Below are positions 31,675-41,679 of a stretch of 64,000 nt of DNA, one piece after another. A program made the position numbers and the translations under genes. Location: assembly GCA_001414485.1 (NCBI GenBank), contig LLEY01000007.1, forward strand, positions 496,001 through 560,000, read 5' to 3'. Origin of the DNA: Calycina herbarum (taxonomy: Eukaryota > Ascomycota > Leotiomycetes > Helotiales > Pezizellaceae). The notes beneath the pieces are model-generated. The model was not told where the DNA came from and made no database searches. It was given only the letters and a program-made list of their open reading frames with translations. Position 1 is the first letter of the stretch. Every line of letters starts with the position of its first letter.

Positions 31675-33625
31675 TTAGTTGACAGAGGCAGCGGTTGAGG
31701 CCTTTGGTGCAGAGGCTCCTGCGCCAGCTCCCTTAGCTCCTGATGCAGTTGAGGCTCCTCCTGTTGAGGCTCCGGTGGAGGACTTTGGTGTAGCTCCAGT
31801 TGAAGCCCCACTCGCACCTCCAGCAGCTCCCTTCCCCCCTGATGCGGTGGAACCAGTTCCAGTCGAGGCACCGGTCGAAGATTTTGGCGTAGCACCAGTT
31901 GAAGCGCCAGTTGCTCCATTTCCAGTCGACGCGCCGGTGGAAGATTTTGGCGTAGCCCCAGTCGAAGCGCCAGTGGCTCCATTTCCAGTCGAAGCTCCAT
32001 TTCCAGTCGACGCGCCGGTAGAAGAGTTTGGCGTAGCCCCAGTCGAAGCTCCGGTGGCTCCATTTCCAGTCGACGCACCGGTGCCAGTACCGGTATTAGC
32101 GCCAGTGCTTCCTTGAGCCTGGTTTGGGTTGTTTACATTAGCATTACCATTAGCAGTCCCAGTGTTCTGGTTTCCGTTTGCGTTTGTGTTTCCAGTTGAT
32201 TGAGTGGAGGTGCCCTGATTCTGGTTTCCATTCGTGTTGGCGTTTCCAGTTGACTGAGTTGAAGTGCCCTGATTCTGGTTCCCGTTTGCATTTGCGTTTC
32301 CAGTTGACTGAGTTGAATTGCCCTGGTTCTGGTTTCCGTTTGTGTTGACATTTCCAGCTGACTGAGTGCTGGCGGTTCCTGCATTAGTTCCTCCATTTTG
32401 GTTGCCCTGTGCTCCATTTTGGTTTGTTCCTTGAGTATTCGCATTGCCATTTTGGTTGGTTCCTTGAGTTGACTGAGTTGAATTGCCCTGGTTCTGGTTT
32501 CCGTTTGTGTTGACATTTCCAGCTGACTGAGTGCTGGCGGTTCCTGCATTATTTCCTCCATTCTGGTTGCCCTGTGCTCCATTTTGGTTGGTTCCTTGAG
32601 CATTCGCATTGCCATTTTGGTTCTGCCCTTGGGTGTTGGCATTGCCATTTTGGTTGGTTCCTTGGGCATTCGCATTGCCATTTTGAGTTCCTGCTTGACC
32701 GTTTTGGTTGTTGGTTCCTTGAGTGTTGGCATTGCCATTTTGGTTGGTTCCTTGGGCATTCGCATTGCCATTTTGGTTGGTTCCTTGAGCATTCGCATTT
32801 CCATTTTGGGTCTGCCCTTGGGTGTTGGCATTGCCATTTTGAGTTCCTGCTTGACCATTTTGGTTGTTGGTTCCTTGAGTATTGGCATTGCCATTTTGGT
32901 TGGTTCCTTGGGCATTCGCATTGCCATTTTGAGTTCCTGCTTGACCGTTTTGGTTGTTGGTTCCTGCTTGGTTGCCATTACCCTGGTTTTGATTTCCGTT
33001 CCCTTGATTGTTGCCATTGTTGTTGACGCCCAGAGGTGCTCCTTGTCCTCCAGTAGCACCGGTTGTTGGCGTGAAGACTTGAGCAGTCTGTGCCAAACCA
33101 GCATTTCCCAAAGCAGCATTGGAAAGCTGAGTGATACTTGGAAGAATGTTTGGGTTTCTGTTACAAAGCTATTAGCATACTCCACTTATGTAATTCTATC
33201 GAGACGAGGAAGATTTACCTGGCAGCCTCAATGCTTTGGAGTTGAGTGTTGGCAGTCTGAGGTGTAGGGTCGGCCATGATAGCCGAGAGACCGTTAAGAA
33301 CAGTAGGTGTGTTATCCATAATCAGTTGGTTGGACTGGGCAGCTGAAGATCCAGCAGCGAGAGCGAGAACCGCTCGTTGAGCATTCTCATCACTTTCTGC
33401 AGAGAAGGCTTTTGTGGCGAGGGCATTGATGTTGGTTGGATCTGTCTCCGTACCGAGGGAGTTCAAATTTTGGGAGACGACGGTGGCATCGCGCTTGAAG
33501 CTGTCTGCGGCGAGTTGAACAGATACTGGATCGGCCTTGGCGGTTTGTCGTACCTTCAAGGTGGAAAGAGGGAAGGCAGCGGACGTGCCAATAAAAGCAA
33601 TGGCGGCAATCTGAGTGAATCTCAT
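31675..33625 (-). CDS. Secreted Asn/Gln/Gly-rich repeat protein
   Basis: Two exons, 33625-33219 and 33157-31675, with a 61-base intron (GTAAAT to ACAG), phases in agreement, giving about 629 residues. The signal peptide is MRFTQIAAIAFIGTSAA. Residues about 25-155 form an Ala-rich, probably helical domain (AADSFKRDATVVSQNLNSL, QSIEAARNPNILPSITQL) with no assigned family. Then follow about 300 residues of NQNGNANxQGT and NNQNGQAGT repeats, changing to NTNGNQNQGTSTQSTGN units, and finally GASTGNGATGASTGATP repeats. Composition is extremely rich in Asn, Gln, Gly, Thr and Ser, with no aromatic residues in the repeats, so it is disordered and may be glycosylated or aggregate-forming. No GPI hydrophobic tail is seen. 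Likely a cell-wall or matrix protein. The long open frames overlapping it in other phases are repeat artefacts. Confidence 0.82.
31690..33045 (-). repeat. Coding minisatellite blocks
   Basis: Two block types. From 32130 to 33045 there are units of about 30-45 bases encoding NQNGNANxQ variants. From 31690 to 32125 there are units encoding GASTGNGAT/GATPKSST. Higher-order copies of several hundred bases are visible in the first block, a pattern expected from unequal exchange. Confidence 0.8.
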
Positions 33626-34398
33626 TATGACTGATTTAATATTTAATTGAGAAGTAGAATGTAAAGAGAGAAAGGCCGGCTTCTCTAGTAATTAAAAAGA
33701 ATTATTAGGGTGAAAAAAGGAGAGTTGGAAAAATAGAATGATTGTTGTCCTAAAGATAGAGATGAGAAAATTTGCTGGTGGAGAGAAAGGAGTCTTATAA
33801 ACATTGGCTGTCCCATGATACCGTCATAGGGCACATGAGTGCGAGGTTTGAGATCCCGGAAATGGCATAACCCGCCACAGTCCAGGTTTCGTGGTTTTGT
33901 CAGTTCGATGCGATGCGACATGTTTGTTGTTCCCTTAAAATCCTTGGCACAATGTTTCGAAGCTCCCCACGGTCATCGATGCGGGCTTGACAGAAGACAA
34001 TTGGCGAGAGTTTGGACTGCAAAATTACCAGATGAAGTTTCAATAGTCATGGCCAATCGCGCGCTCGGGCCAGGTCCACTTTAAAATAAGGTAGACTTCC
34101 CTTGCCTGATTATCAACGTGGATTTTCAACGTGCGTAAAGCAACAAGCAATTTTCCAGAAAAAGCTTCTTTCACTCAGCGAATTACTGGCTGTATCGGAA
34201 ACTGATTGATGCATCTAAGGAGATGGTGCCCAGAAGAAACCTAACGTTGATCTGATGATCAGCCAAGAACTCTCGAGTAGTAAGAGTCTCCAAGAGTTAC
34301 AAAAGGTTTCGTTTGTCTGCCCCAATAGTCCGATTTTTCATTCGAGGTATATCTTTGCGAGATTCCCTGGTCTTGAGAATTCCATGACGTCCAATAAA
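33626..34398. other. Intergenic
   Basis: Promoter of the repeat protein on the left and the 3' flank of the AMID-like gene on the right. No gene seen. Confidence 0.55.
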
Positions 34399-35790
34399 TC
34401 ATGCTGATTGAGAGATTGTACTTTCTTCCAGCTTCGTCCCCAACATCTTCCAAATATTCTTGACCTCAAGATCAATTTCACTGTTCTTCCCGGGAATCAG
34501 AAATTCACTTCCATCGGAATCCTGAATGTAAGCTACATGCTCCTCCTGATTGCATCTCATTAGCAATTGCTGTCATATAATCAGAGCCGCAACATGGGAC
34601 CTACCTTTCCGAGGCTCAATTTCAGAGACCCTTCCAAAGCGACGGGCCTGTACTCTTTCAACCTTCCTCCGGCGATGAGGCTCAAGATGTTAGAGCGCAC
34701 GACCTCTGCTTGCAGCAACCCTGCCCTAGCCATTTTGGGACCTCCCGTCTCAGCAACGTCCCCAAGCGCGAATATGTTTTGGAAATCCGGACTGCCATCC
34801 ATCTTCATGTTTTGTTGGAGTTGCAAGGTTGGATGTACAAGTATACGACTATTCTGCGGGGAGAGTGAGGAGGGCGAAATCGTTTCAAGGAGAGATGAAT
34901 TTGGGGTTTGGCCAGTACAGGGAATCTATCGGAGTCAGGAAAAAGCTGCTGATTTCTAGGATTGAACTGACCACTAGTTCGTAAGTTTCCTTCCTTCCGT
35001 CTTTCAGTGTCAATTCTGATTTGTCCCAATTTGAAGTTTTTGGAATGATTGGCCGTTCTCCGAGAATTGTTTCCACTCCCATCTGATGTAATTTGTCGAG
35101 GACAAACACATGCAACCTTTTACCAAAGCTCGGAAGTAACTGCTCCCTTGAGTGGATGAGTGTGACATTCTTTTCGGGATAAAAGGTTTTTATGTCGCCA
35201 GCGAGTTGTACACCCACGGCCCCGGCTCCCACCAGTGCAATGGTTTTCGATTCCTGGATTCGCCGTTGCAGTACTTGTAATTCATGACAAGCATTAATCT
35301 TTTCACTTGCTAACAACTTTGCAGGTGGCGACTGAGTGACTCCTGTAGCGATAGCGAGATACTTGAAAGGAATAGACTTTCCAGAATTCAGTCGCACCTC
35401 TTCCACTGTGAACCCAACGACTGTGTCTTTAACCTGTTCAAAGATACCCTTGGGCGCGTTACTGCCCCCCAGTCCATCGTAGGGCACAAAAGCTTTTTGT
35501 TCGCGACCTTGCACAACCGAGTAGCGGGGAAAGTTGAAAGTGTAGTTGAAGTGCGAGTTTCTTTCAACCAAAATGACTCGGAAGCCCGCAGGTAAGGACT
35601 CAGCTAGGCGTCTGGAGAGGGTCGCCCCGGCAAATGATCCACCTATCACAACGACATTTTGAATTTCGGGGAGGAGTTTGTAGGTAAAGCGATGTACGAA
35701 TGCTTGGATGCGTTGATACAGGATGCTGAAAGCAAACCCCAGGAGGACTGGGAGATATTTCCCAACCAGTCTTAATTTGTCGGACGCCAT
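34399..35790 (-). CDS. AMID-like FAD/NAD(P)H oxidoreductase
   Basis: Three exons: 35790-34972, 34925-34605 and 34545-34399, with introns of 46 (GTCAGT to ATAG) and 59 bases (GTAGGT to TCAG), all phase 0, giving 428 residues. The gene belongs to the AIF-family mitochondrion-associated (AMID/FSP1-like) pyridine nucleotide-disulphide oxidoreductases. Start is the ATG at 35790. A hydrophobic N-terminal stretch (YLPVLLGFAFSILYQ, residues 12-26) could anchor it to a membrane. The FAD loop is VVVIGGSFAG (45-54) and the NAD loop is IALVGAGAVGVQLAGD (184-199). The first splice gives LVIPCTGQTPNSS, the normal family sequence, and ALGDVAETGGPKMARAG is the second FAD contact. The third exon supplies a family-like end (EEHVAYIQDSDGSEFLIPGK). 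Likely NAD(P)H:quinone-type oxidoreductase. Confidence 0.9.
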
Positions 35791-36600
35791 CTTCCACTAT
35801 TCTGCAAGTAAGAAATGAGCAACTGATCTGGTCAGGAATGCATCAAGACTTATATACCGGGATTCCGGAAATAGGGTAGTACAGCCGGGTCCGTACAAAT
35901 ATCCTGTTCCTAACTCGGAGATCCTATTTTCCGATTCGGAGGTCTCTGATCAAGTATGACTGGCAGAAGACGCTTCTCTTGCGCCTGTGAATGTTTATGA
36001 GCAGCTTGATCAGCGATTGATAAGATTAGATTGAGCCGCATGATCTGATAATTATCGCGGTCTTTTGGGTCTTGACACCGGAGGCCGAGTAAATCACCGA
36101 ATTCACCGCACTCACCAACTTCGAGCTCTCGCATCGTATTTCTTCGCAGTTTCAAGGCAAACAAACATGGCAGAAACCACTACGATAGCACGATGCCTGG
36201 CCCCAGCAGATATGAACTCGTCGAGGTAATTAACGCACGAGTTTGGGTTGTTAAGGGGAAAGGGGGTTTCAAAAACTCGAACTTAACTTTGCGCGCCCCT
36301 TCAACCTTATAGCCACATCATTTAAGTGACCGGGCAATTGAGGCCAAACTTTTGATACGGCAAGGCGCCAATCATGAGGATGGTCAGGAGCGTCGCATAG
36401 GTAGGGGCCTGTTGTTAAACGTTGGAGATGGTCAAATTTGGGGAACTTGAAATAAGGTTAAATTTAGGACCCGTTCTAGGCTTTCAATGACGTCCAGGGT
36501 CCACCATTGGGGAAACCACGACCCTGTGTCGATCACCATTATCAATTCTCATTTCAACCAAACCTCTCTCATATTTCTCCAATACAAGATATAAGTTGAG
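35791..36600. other. Intergenic between divergent genes
   Basis: Promoters of the AMID-like gene and the methyltransferase gene. No gene seen. Confidence 0.55.
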
Positions 36601-37416
36601 ATGCACCTCCCACGTCAACGTCTCCTCCAAATCCTCTCAAGACCAACTAAATTCTCACTCCCAAAACCGTTATTCAACCCCTCTCCCTTCACAATGGTAA
36701 CCCCGACCCCAGCACGCCCAATGAGCATCACTCCTCTCCCATGTTCCCTCTACCCTTCACCAATAACCTATCCGTCATCATCATTCACACGACAAGACGA
36801 AAACATCGACTCAGAATGGTATTCCCAACCTCGATTCGTCCACCACATCGACACCAAAGCCATCACAACCCTAGAAGATTACTACGGAGCCATCATCAAA
36901 CCCACACACCACGTTCTCGACATCTGCTCAAGTTGGGTCTCTCACCTTCCTGCTCAACTCAAACCAAGAGTTATGATCGGGATTGGCCTAAACTCCCTCG
37001 AACTCTCACACAACCCCCATCTCACGAAATCTTGTGTCCAAGATCTGAATCTCAATCCAAAATTCGAGGACCTGGAGGATGAGAGTATAGATGTTGTGAT
37101 TTGCAATTTGAGTGTCGATTATTTGGTACAACCAATCAAGATATTTGAGGAGATGAGGAGGGTGCTGAAGGAAGGCGGGACCGCGCATATGGCGTTTAGT
37201 AATCGGTGCTTTCCTACGAAGGTTATTGGGGCTTGGATGGGGATGAGTGATGCGGAGAAAACGATATGGGTTGGCAGTTATTTTTGGGCTAGTGGTGGGT
37301 GGGAAGGGGTTGAGGAAGTTATTTTGAATGATGGGAAGAGGTTTTTGGGTGTGGCTACTGAGGATCCTCTTTTTGTGGTTAGAGGGAGGAAAGCCCGCGG
37401 TGATGCTGAGCTTTGA
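36601..37416 (+). CDS. SAM-dependent methyltransferase-like protein
   Basis: Single exon of 271 residues, ATG at 36601. The first 35 residues (MHLPRQRLLQILSRPTKFSLPKP) are basic and free of acidic residues, as in mitochondrial presequences; a second Met at 32 could be an alternative start. The family pattern is RFVHHIDTKAITTLEDYY, then HVLDICSSWVSHLP near residues 108-121, which stands for motif I of class I methyltransferases. VMIGIGLNSLELSHN, DESIDVVICNLSVDYL and EEMRRVLKEGGTAHMAFSNR match the motif II-IV region of Methyltransf_11. The glycine-rich loop is atypical (DICSSWVS instead of DxGxGxG), so catalytic activity is likely but not certain. Substrate is unknown. Confidence 0.8.
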   Translation: MHLPRQRLLQILSRPTKFSLPKPLFNPSPFTMVTPTPARPMSITPLPCSLYPSPITYPSSSFTRQDENIDSEWYSQPRFVHHIDTKAITTLEDYYGAIIKPTHHVLDICSSWVSHLPAQLKPRVMIGIGLNSLELSHNPHLTKSCVQDLNLNPKFEDLEDESIDVVICNLSVDYLVQPIKIFEEMRRVLKEGGTAHMAFSNRCFPTKVIGAWMGMSDAEKTIWVGSYFWASGGWEGVEEVILNDGKRFLGVATEDPLFVVRGRKARGDAEL

Positions 37417-37573
37417 AGTTCCCGATGGAAAGGAAAGGAGTTCATTCTTATTACTTTCAATCACGTAATGTAAAGTAGTCGATCCTGATGCTGTCTCTAA
37501 CTGTATATTAGAAACCCTAAGTTGACGAAGACTTTGAGAGTCAACGCTTCCAGAAAACCACCACCCGCACTCT

Positions 37574-38065
37574 TCATTCTACCTCGATCAAAATATCACT
37601 CTCTCTCAACGCTGGAATAGCCTTTAACTCAATCCACTCCGTACACTTCCACATCGCCGGTCTCTCCTCACCGACCTCATAAAACCCCCCTCCAGGCTTA
37701 AACTGTTCCGTCCTCCCGGTCGCATGATTATACCTCTTCTGCTTTCCAGGCGGTTCTAGCCCTTTCAAGATCTCCTCGATAGCATCCACCATTTCAGCCA
37801 TACCATTGACTTTATCTTTGATATACCCCAACAATTCCTTTGAGAAAAACATCTCGTCGTCCTGAGGTGGGGAAGTCTCAAATCGTTTTTGGTACACCAT
37901 CCCCATTACAAGGTCTCCTGTCACATGGTGCGTGGTTCCCGTTTCGTTGAGAGCGTCGAGAGGGGTTTGGATAAAGAGGGTTGTGTGGTAGCGGGGCTGA
38001 GGCATATCTGGGTCGGGGATTGAGAGGCGGAAACGTAGTTTGTAGAGTTTAGTTGATTTGGACAT
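37574..38065 (-). CDS. Conserved-looking hypothetical protein
   Basis: Single exon of 163 residues, ATG at 38065. The sequence begins as a beta-rich segment (KLYKLRFRLSIPDPDMPQ, YHTTLFIQTPLDALNETGT) followed by a helical part (YIKDKVNGMAEMVDAIEEIL) and a PPGKQKRYNHATGR motif ending WKCTEWIELKAIPAL. The layout resembles small fungal proteins of unknown function with a single alpha/beta domain. No signal peptide, membrane segment or catalytic motif is seen. It converges with the methyltransferase gene, 157 bases away, and the intact frame with clear C- and N-terminal ends supports a real gene. I do not recognise the family. Confidence 0.65.
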   Translation of the reverse strand: MSKSTKLYKLRFRLSIPDPDMPQPRYHTTLFIQTPLDALNETGTTHHVTGDLVMGMVYQKRFETSPPQDDEMFFSKELLGYIKDKVNGMAEMVDAIEEILKGLEPPGKQKRYNHATGRTEQFKPGGGFYEVGEERPAMWKCTEWIELKAIPALRESDILIEVE

Positions 38066-38872
38066 TACTACAAATTTACGAATTCGGTGGGAGGAAGAAC
38101 ACTTTGTGAGAGAACGGAAAGCAATGACAAGAAACCAAGGGCAGATTGTGGCGGCTTAAAGAATCAAAACAGCGACATTGAGATAGCGTCCAAAATTTAC
38201 AAATAAAATAAGAGGCTGGTAGATAAAGGAGGAGGTTGGATGTTGGGTTTCTTGCTTAAATCAGCGGCCAATCATCACTTCAACCACATTTCCCATTAAA
38301 CATCGTCAAAGCCTCACTCCAGTTTCAAGACCGAAGGTTTCTTGTTATTCCTTTTTTTCCCTCCCTCTCCGGAAATAACTTCAAATAAGCGAGGATTCTT
38401 TTTAAAGACGAGATGGCCACTGTCACCGGAATCGTATTAGTTCTAAAGTCACCCTAGTCGAGGCTCAAAGTAGAATCAATATGATCTGGTATGTGGTATG
38501 TAAAACGTCTAAAGAGCTAAGAAGAGGGCAGGAGCCAGGAATATATATACAGGTGCCAAGTCACGTGTACCCTACAACAGCCACTACAAATTCTAGAAGG
38601 CTTACTACGCTAACCCAAACGGGAGCTCTATCAGGTTCTACTCTAGTGTTCACAATTTTCTTTTTATTCTTTTTTAGGCAGATATCCGAAATAGTGTTGC
38701 TCTACCTATGTTCGAGGCCCGTCTCCTGGCTGACCTAAAAAGAATACTCTCCATCCCACCTCCAACCATGTGAACAATCGTCAACCTAGTAACTCGTTGG
38801 CATCCATACTCTCATTATCTCCCCAGGCAGCCGGAAAGGTCCAAGATCAAAGAACAACCACAAGGTGACGAT
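38066..38872. other. Intergenic
   Basis: No gene recognised; a short open frame at 38481-38738 looks like chance. Confidence 0.55.
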
Positions 38873-39757
38873 TCATGCCCGTCCCTCATCGAGACCCAAC
38901 CCCTCCAAAGCCGCAGTAATCTTCTCCTCATCAGACATCTTACAACAAGCCCTTCCATACAACTTATCCTCCTGTAAATCCTTGTCTTGATTTGGATCCA
39001 AGTGATACGAAGGACTAAAGTTCCACTTATTGTTCATGATGATTCCACGGGCTCTGGCACCTTCCTCGACCTTGACCCACCAATCGACCTCACTTGGTGG
39101 AGGAGCATCGAATTTGGCAAGCTGCCACAAAGTCAGCTCAGGCTCAAGTACGTTCGGGTGCGACGCGCAAACCAAAGGGAGACATACACTTCCATAAGTA
39201 GGATCAAAATGCTTATACCACTCCTTCGTACGATACACTTCCTTCCAAGCATCGAAACAGGCGCGCTCCATCTCATTCATCCACTCTCGGTCTAATCTCC
39301 GTCTGCGACTAACACTCTTGAGTGAACTCGATGCTATCGTGCTCTCGCCGTAGAGTTGCAAGGCTTTTCCTCGAGTGATCACCGCCCAGAGTTCTTCCAT
39401 CACGCATTTGTTGACGAGATTGTCGTTTCGGGCTTGGACTTCTTGGAAGAATTGCTTGTAGCCTATTTCTTTGACTAGGGTATTGAAGTCGCCAGGGATA
39501 TCGGGGACGTTCAGGGGAGTTCCGAGGTGAAAGCTGTGCGCTTTGGAGATCACCGCTAGTTCGCGGTTTATGAGGTCCATTTTCGCCGTTGGTGGTACGA
39601 GATATGTGGTGTCGGAAGTTGTTGTTGGATGGCTGAGAGAGGATGATGGGGGGTGGAGGTGTTGGTTATTTATGGGCTTGGGTTTGAGGCTGGTTGCGCT
39701 GCTGGGGAGAGTGTTGTAGAGTGAATGACCTGTTGTTGTGTTGGCGTGGAAGTACAT
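38873..39757 (-). CDS. Hypothetical protein, paralogue 1 of a local pair
   Basis: Single exon. Two starts are possible: ATG at 39757 (294 residues, the extra 59 being low-complexity Ser/Thr/Pro) or ATG at 39580 (MDLINRELAVISKAH, 235 residues). The second aligns with the start of the neighbouring paralogue (MDSAAYELAMSRLQIAH) and is preferred. Conserved blocks with the paralogue are ELAVISKAHSFHLGTPLNVP, RNDNLVNKCVMEELWAVITR, the DREWMNEME region and VDWWVKVEEGARARG, ending MSDEEKITAALEGLGLDE. The protein is helical, charged and rich in tryptophan; no known domain or catalytic motif was recognised, and no signal peptide is seen in the short form. Likely intracellular. Family and role unknown. 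Confidence 0.65.
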   Translation of the reverse strand: MYFHANTTTGHSLYNTLPSSATSLKPKPINNQHLHPPSSSLSHPTTTSDTTYLVPPTAKMDLINRELAVISKAHSFHLGTPLNVPDIPGDFNTLVKEIGYKQFFQEVQARNDNLVNKCVMEELWAVITRGKALQLYGESTIASSSLKSVSRRRRLDREWMNEMERACFDAWKEVYRTKEWYKHFDPTYGSVCLPLVCASHPNVLEPELTLWQLAKFDAPPPSEVDWWVKVEEGARARGIIMNNKWNFSPSYHLDPNQDKDLQEDKLYGRACCKMSDEEKITAALEGLGLDEGRA

Positions 39758-40137
39758 CTAGGCAAGGTTAGGTATAAACGAGGAAGGATTCACTTTTGGA
39801 AGGAAAGGGGAGTTGGCTACGAAGGCGTTTGTGAGGATCATATATTATTTCATCTTTGAAATGATGGTTTTATCAAGCATAGAATTCATAAATATCGTGT
39901 GAAAGTGCGAGTGAAAGGTATGTTGTTGGATATGGACTAAGTGATACAGTATCTACCTAGATCGTCTCACAGCAAACCCCAGCAATAGCCAACAAGTATT
40001 CAGTTGATGCACAGCAATGCCCTCCCTTCCCATCCCTGATTCCCATAAAATCTCTCAGTACTCCATGCTCAAGTGATTAAATGCTCATTGTAAACTCCTC
40101 TAATCCATACCCCAGGTCAAAATTCCTCAAATCCCTA
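39758..40137. other. Intergenic between the two paralogues
   Basis: No gene seen. Confidence 0.5.
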
Positions 40138-40926
40138 TCACAATTGGAAGTTGTCGATTGCTGCATCCAACGCATCCTTTTGCTTTTCCTCTTCCGTCAT
40201 TCCTCCCTCTGGCAGTTTGTAAGGCGAGTTCTTAAAGAATTCCGACTCCAAGAAATCTGGATGCGTGATGCCGTATTGGGGAGTCAACTTCAACATTGGA
40301 TTGCGGTGCCACTGTCAAAATGTAAGCTTGATATCAAAAGGGGTAAGTGTTTTCAAAAGGAGGACCTACATGGTAAGCCAAGAAATATCCATGCTTTCTA
40401 GCATAGGTCACTCTGCCATCATCCTCCTCTTCATTGTTCCACATCCAATCAACTGAGTTAGTAATGCTGCTGCCATAAAATTCAGTGGCGTAACCATGAG
40501 TGCTTTCCTAGAATAAATTCACTTAGCATATAAAGAACAAAGGCATCTCCTCTCCAGCAATAATATTAAACTTAAAGTTGGTTGTAACAAATAGAACTAA
40601 CTTACACCGACTGCCTTCAAAAATGTCCTCTCCCAAACATTTGAGTCCTTTGGTTATGTTTGAGGGATGATATTAGTCGGCTGCATACCAGGGTGTTCTG
40701 CCATAGCCTTCTTGCGAGACAACAAAGCCCAATACTCTTCACAAACTGCTCTGCTGACGATATGATTGTTCCTATGAAATAACTCACTCATAAAGCTCTC
40801 GTAGCACCAGTCAGGAGTGCCTTCGTAGCAATCTTGGAGGTTTGGGGGGTTCAAAGGAACGTTGAGATATTGAGCATGAGCTATTTGGAGTCGACTCATA
40901 GCCAACTCATAAGCGGCGGAATCCAT
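40138..40926 (-). CDS. Hypothetical protein, paralogue 2, with introns and one phase mismatch
   Basis: Start at the ATG 40926, aligned with paralogue 1 (an ATG at 41007 would add 27 residues). Exons: 40926-40689 (ending MAEHP), 40647-40606 (DSNVWERTFLKAVG), 40507-40370 (ESTHGYATEFYG... to HGYFLAYH) and 40311-40138 (WHRNPMLKLTPQYG... to stop). The last two introns (GTAAGT...TAG, GTAGGT...ACAG) are phase 0 and consistent. The first junction is not: GTATGC at 40688 leaves phase 1 while the acceptor at 40648 needs phase 0. Either another splice site is used or the copy is decaying. Homology to paralogue 1 runs throughout, for example ARKHGYFLAYHWHRNP against ARGIIMNNKWNFSP, and MTEEEKQKDALDAAI against MSDEEKITAALEGL. 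Paralogue 1 has no introns here. Confidence 0.55.
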
Positions 40927-41112
40927 GTTGGTATTGTTATGTTGTTTATTTTGTACACTGCTGAGTGTGAGATAGTGTAGGTTGATGGTAAAAGTGCAAC
41001 TTAACATTGCTAAACCACATCTTTAGAGACGGATTTGGCAGATTTGCCGGTCATCTTTTCTCACTTGGTCCAAGCTCTCAGCATAGTGAATATTTCGAAG
41101 CGTTGGAATGTA

Positions 41113-41305
41113 TGTCCCAAGTATTTCGGTCAATTACCTTGGATTACCCCAGAAAGTTGGAATAATAAGCTAGGTAGGCAGGTACTATCCCCCCCCGCTT
41201 AACTGTCTGTAGACGCACAGACATTTTCACAGCCAAACTACCCTTGCACATGACAGACAGTTAAAGGGGGGGGATAGTACGAACCTGAACCTGGAAGTAT
41301 TGTCT
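41113..41305 (+). repeat. Dispersed repeat, copy Y (interrupted by foldback element)
   Basis: Shares GTCCCAAGTATTT, CAATTACCTTG, AGCTAGGTAGGCAGGTAC and GAACCTG...GTATT with copies X and Z. The block is broken between GGTAC and GAACC by the element at 41182-41280. Confidence 0.75.
41182..41280. mobile_element. Foldback/MITE-like element with about 28-bp inverted ends
   Basis: The ends are GTACTATCCCCCCCCGCTTA and, at the other side, its near-perfect reverse complement, extending through AACTGTCTGT/ACAGACAGTT with a one-base difference. The 99-base span includes the flanking GTAC on each side. Compared with the uninterrupted copies, the target is GGTACGAACC, so GTAC or the inner TA is duplicated. 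No coding capacity. Confidence 0.75.
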
Positions 41306-41679
41306 ACAGCAAGCGCCTAAGCGAGATAAGAAGTGTATTTTTTACAGGATTCTTTTCCATGATCTTTCTTGAATCAAAACTCTACTTTATACCTAGCTAA
41401 CACAGCTTTACGCCTGGTGGAGAAATCCCACCTGCAATGACGCTGAAAACTGCGCCACAGTGGAGAAGTGAAAACCCATGCTTGCTTTTTGGGGGCCGAG
41501 GCACACGACTCGGACTTTTGCTTTCCTCCACTCCGATTCCATAAATTGTTTCGACTTTGTACCTCTTCGTTTCAATTCACTTTTACAATCTCTTCTTGCT
41601 CTCACTTTGTGCTCTTGCTCTGCGTACAAACCTCATTCCGAACCCAATCTCTCCTCCGCAGCTCCGCGCAATCGCCAAT

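Larger units (their letters stand above)
40927..41679. other. Intergenic with interrupted repeat
   Basis: Holds copy Y of the dispersed repeat with the foldback element. The right end is the leader of the lipase gene. Confidence 0.6.

Noticed and set aside
32133..33185. Long overlapping open frames on both strands in the Asn/Gln repeat gene
   Set aside because: Short-period coding repeats keep all phases open. Only the frame joined to the signal-peptide exon is credible.
40927..41007. N-terminal extension MLSCTFTINLHYL of paralogue 2
   Set aside because: The paralogue alignment begins at MDSAAYEL/MDLINREL, so the upstream ATG is probably in the leader.
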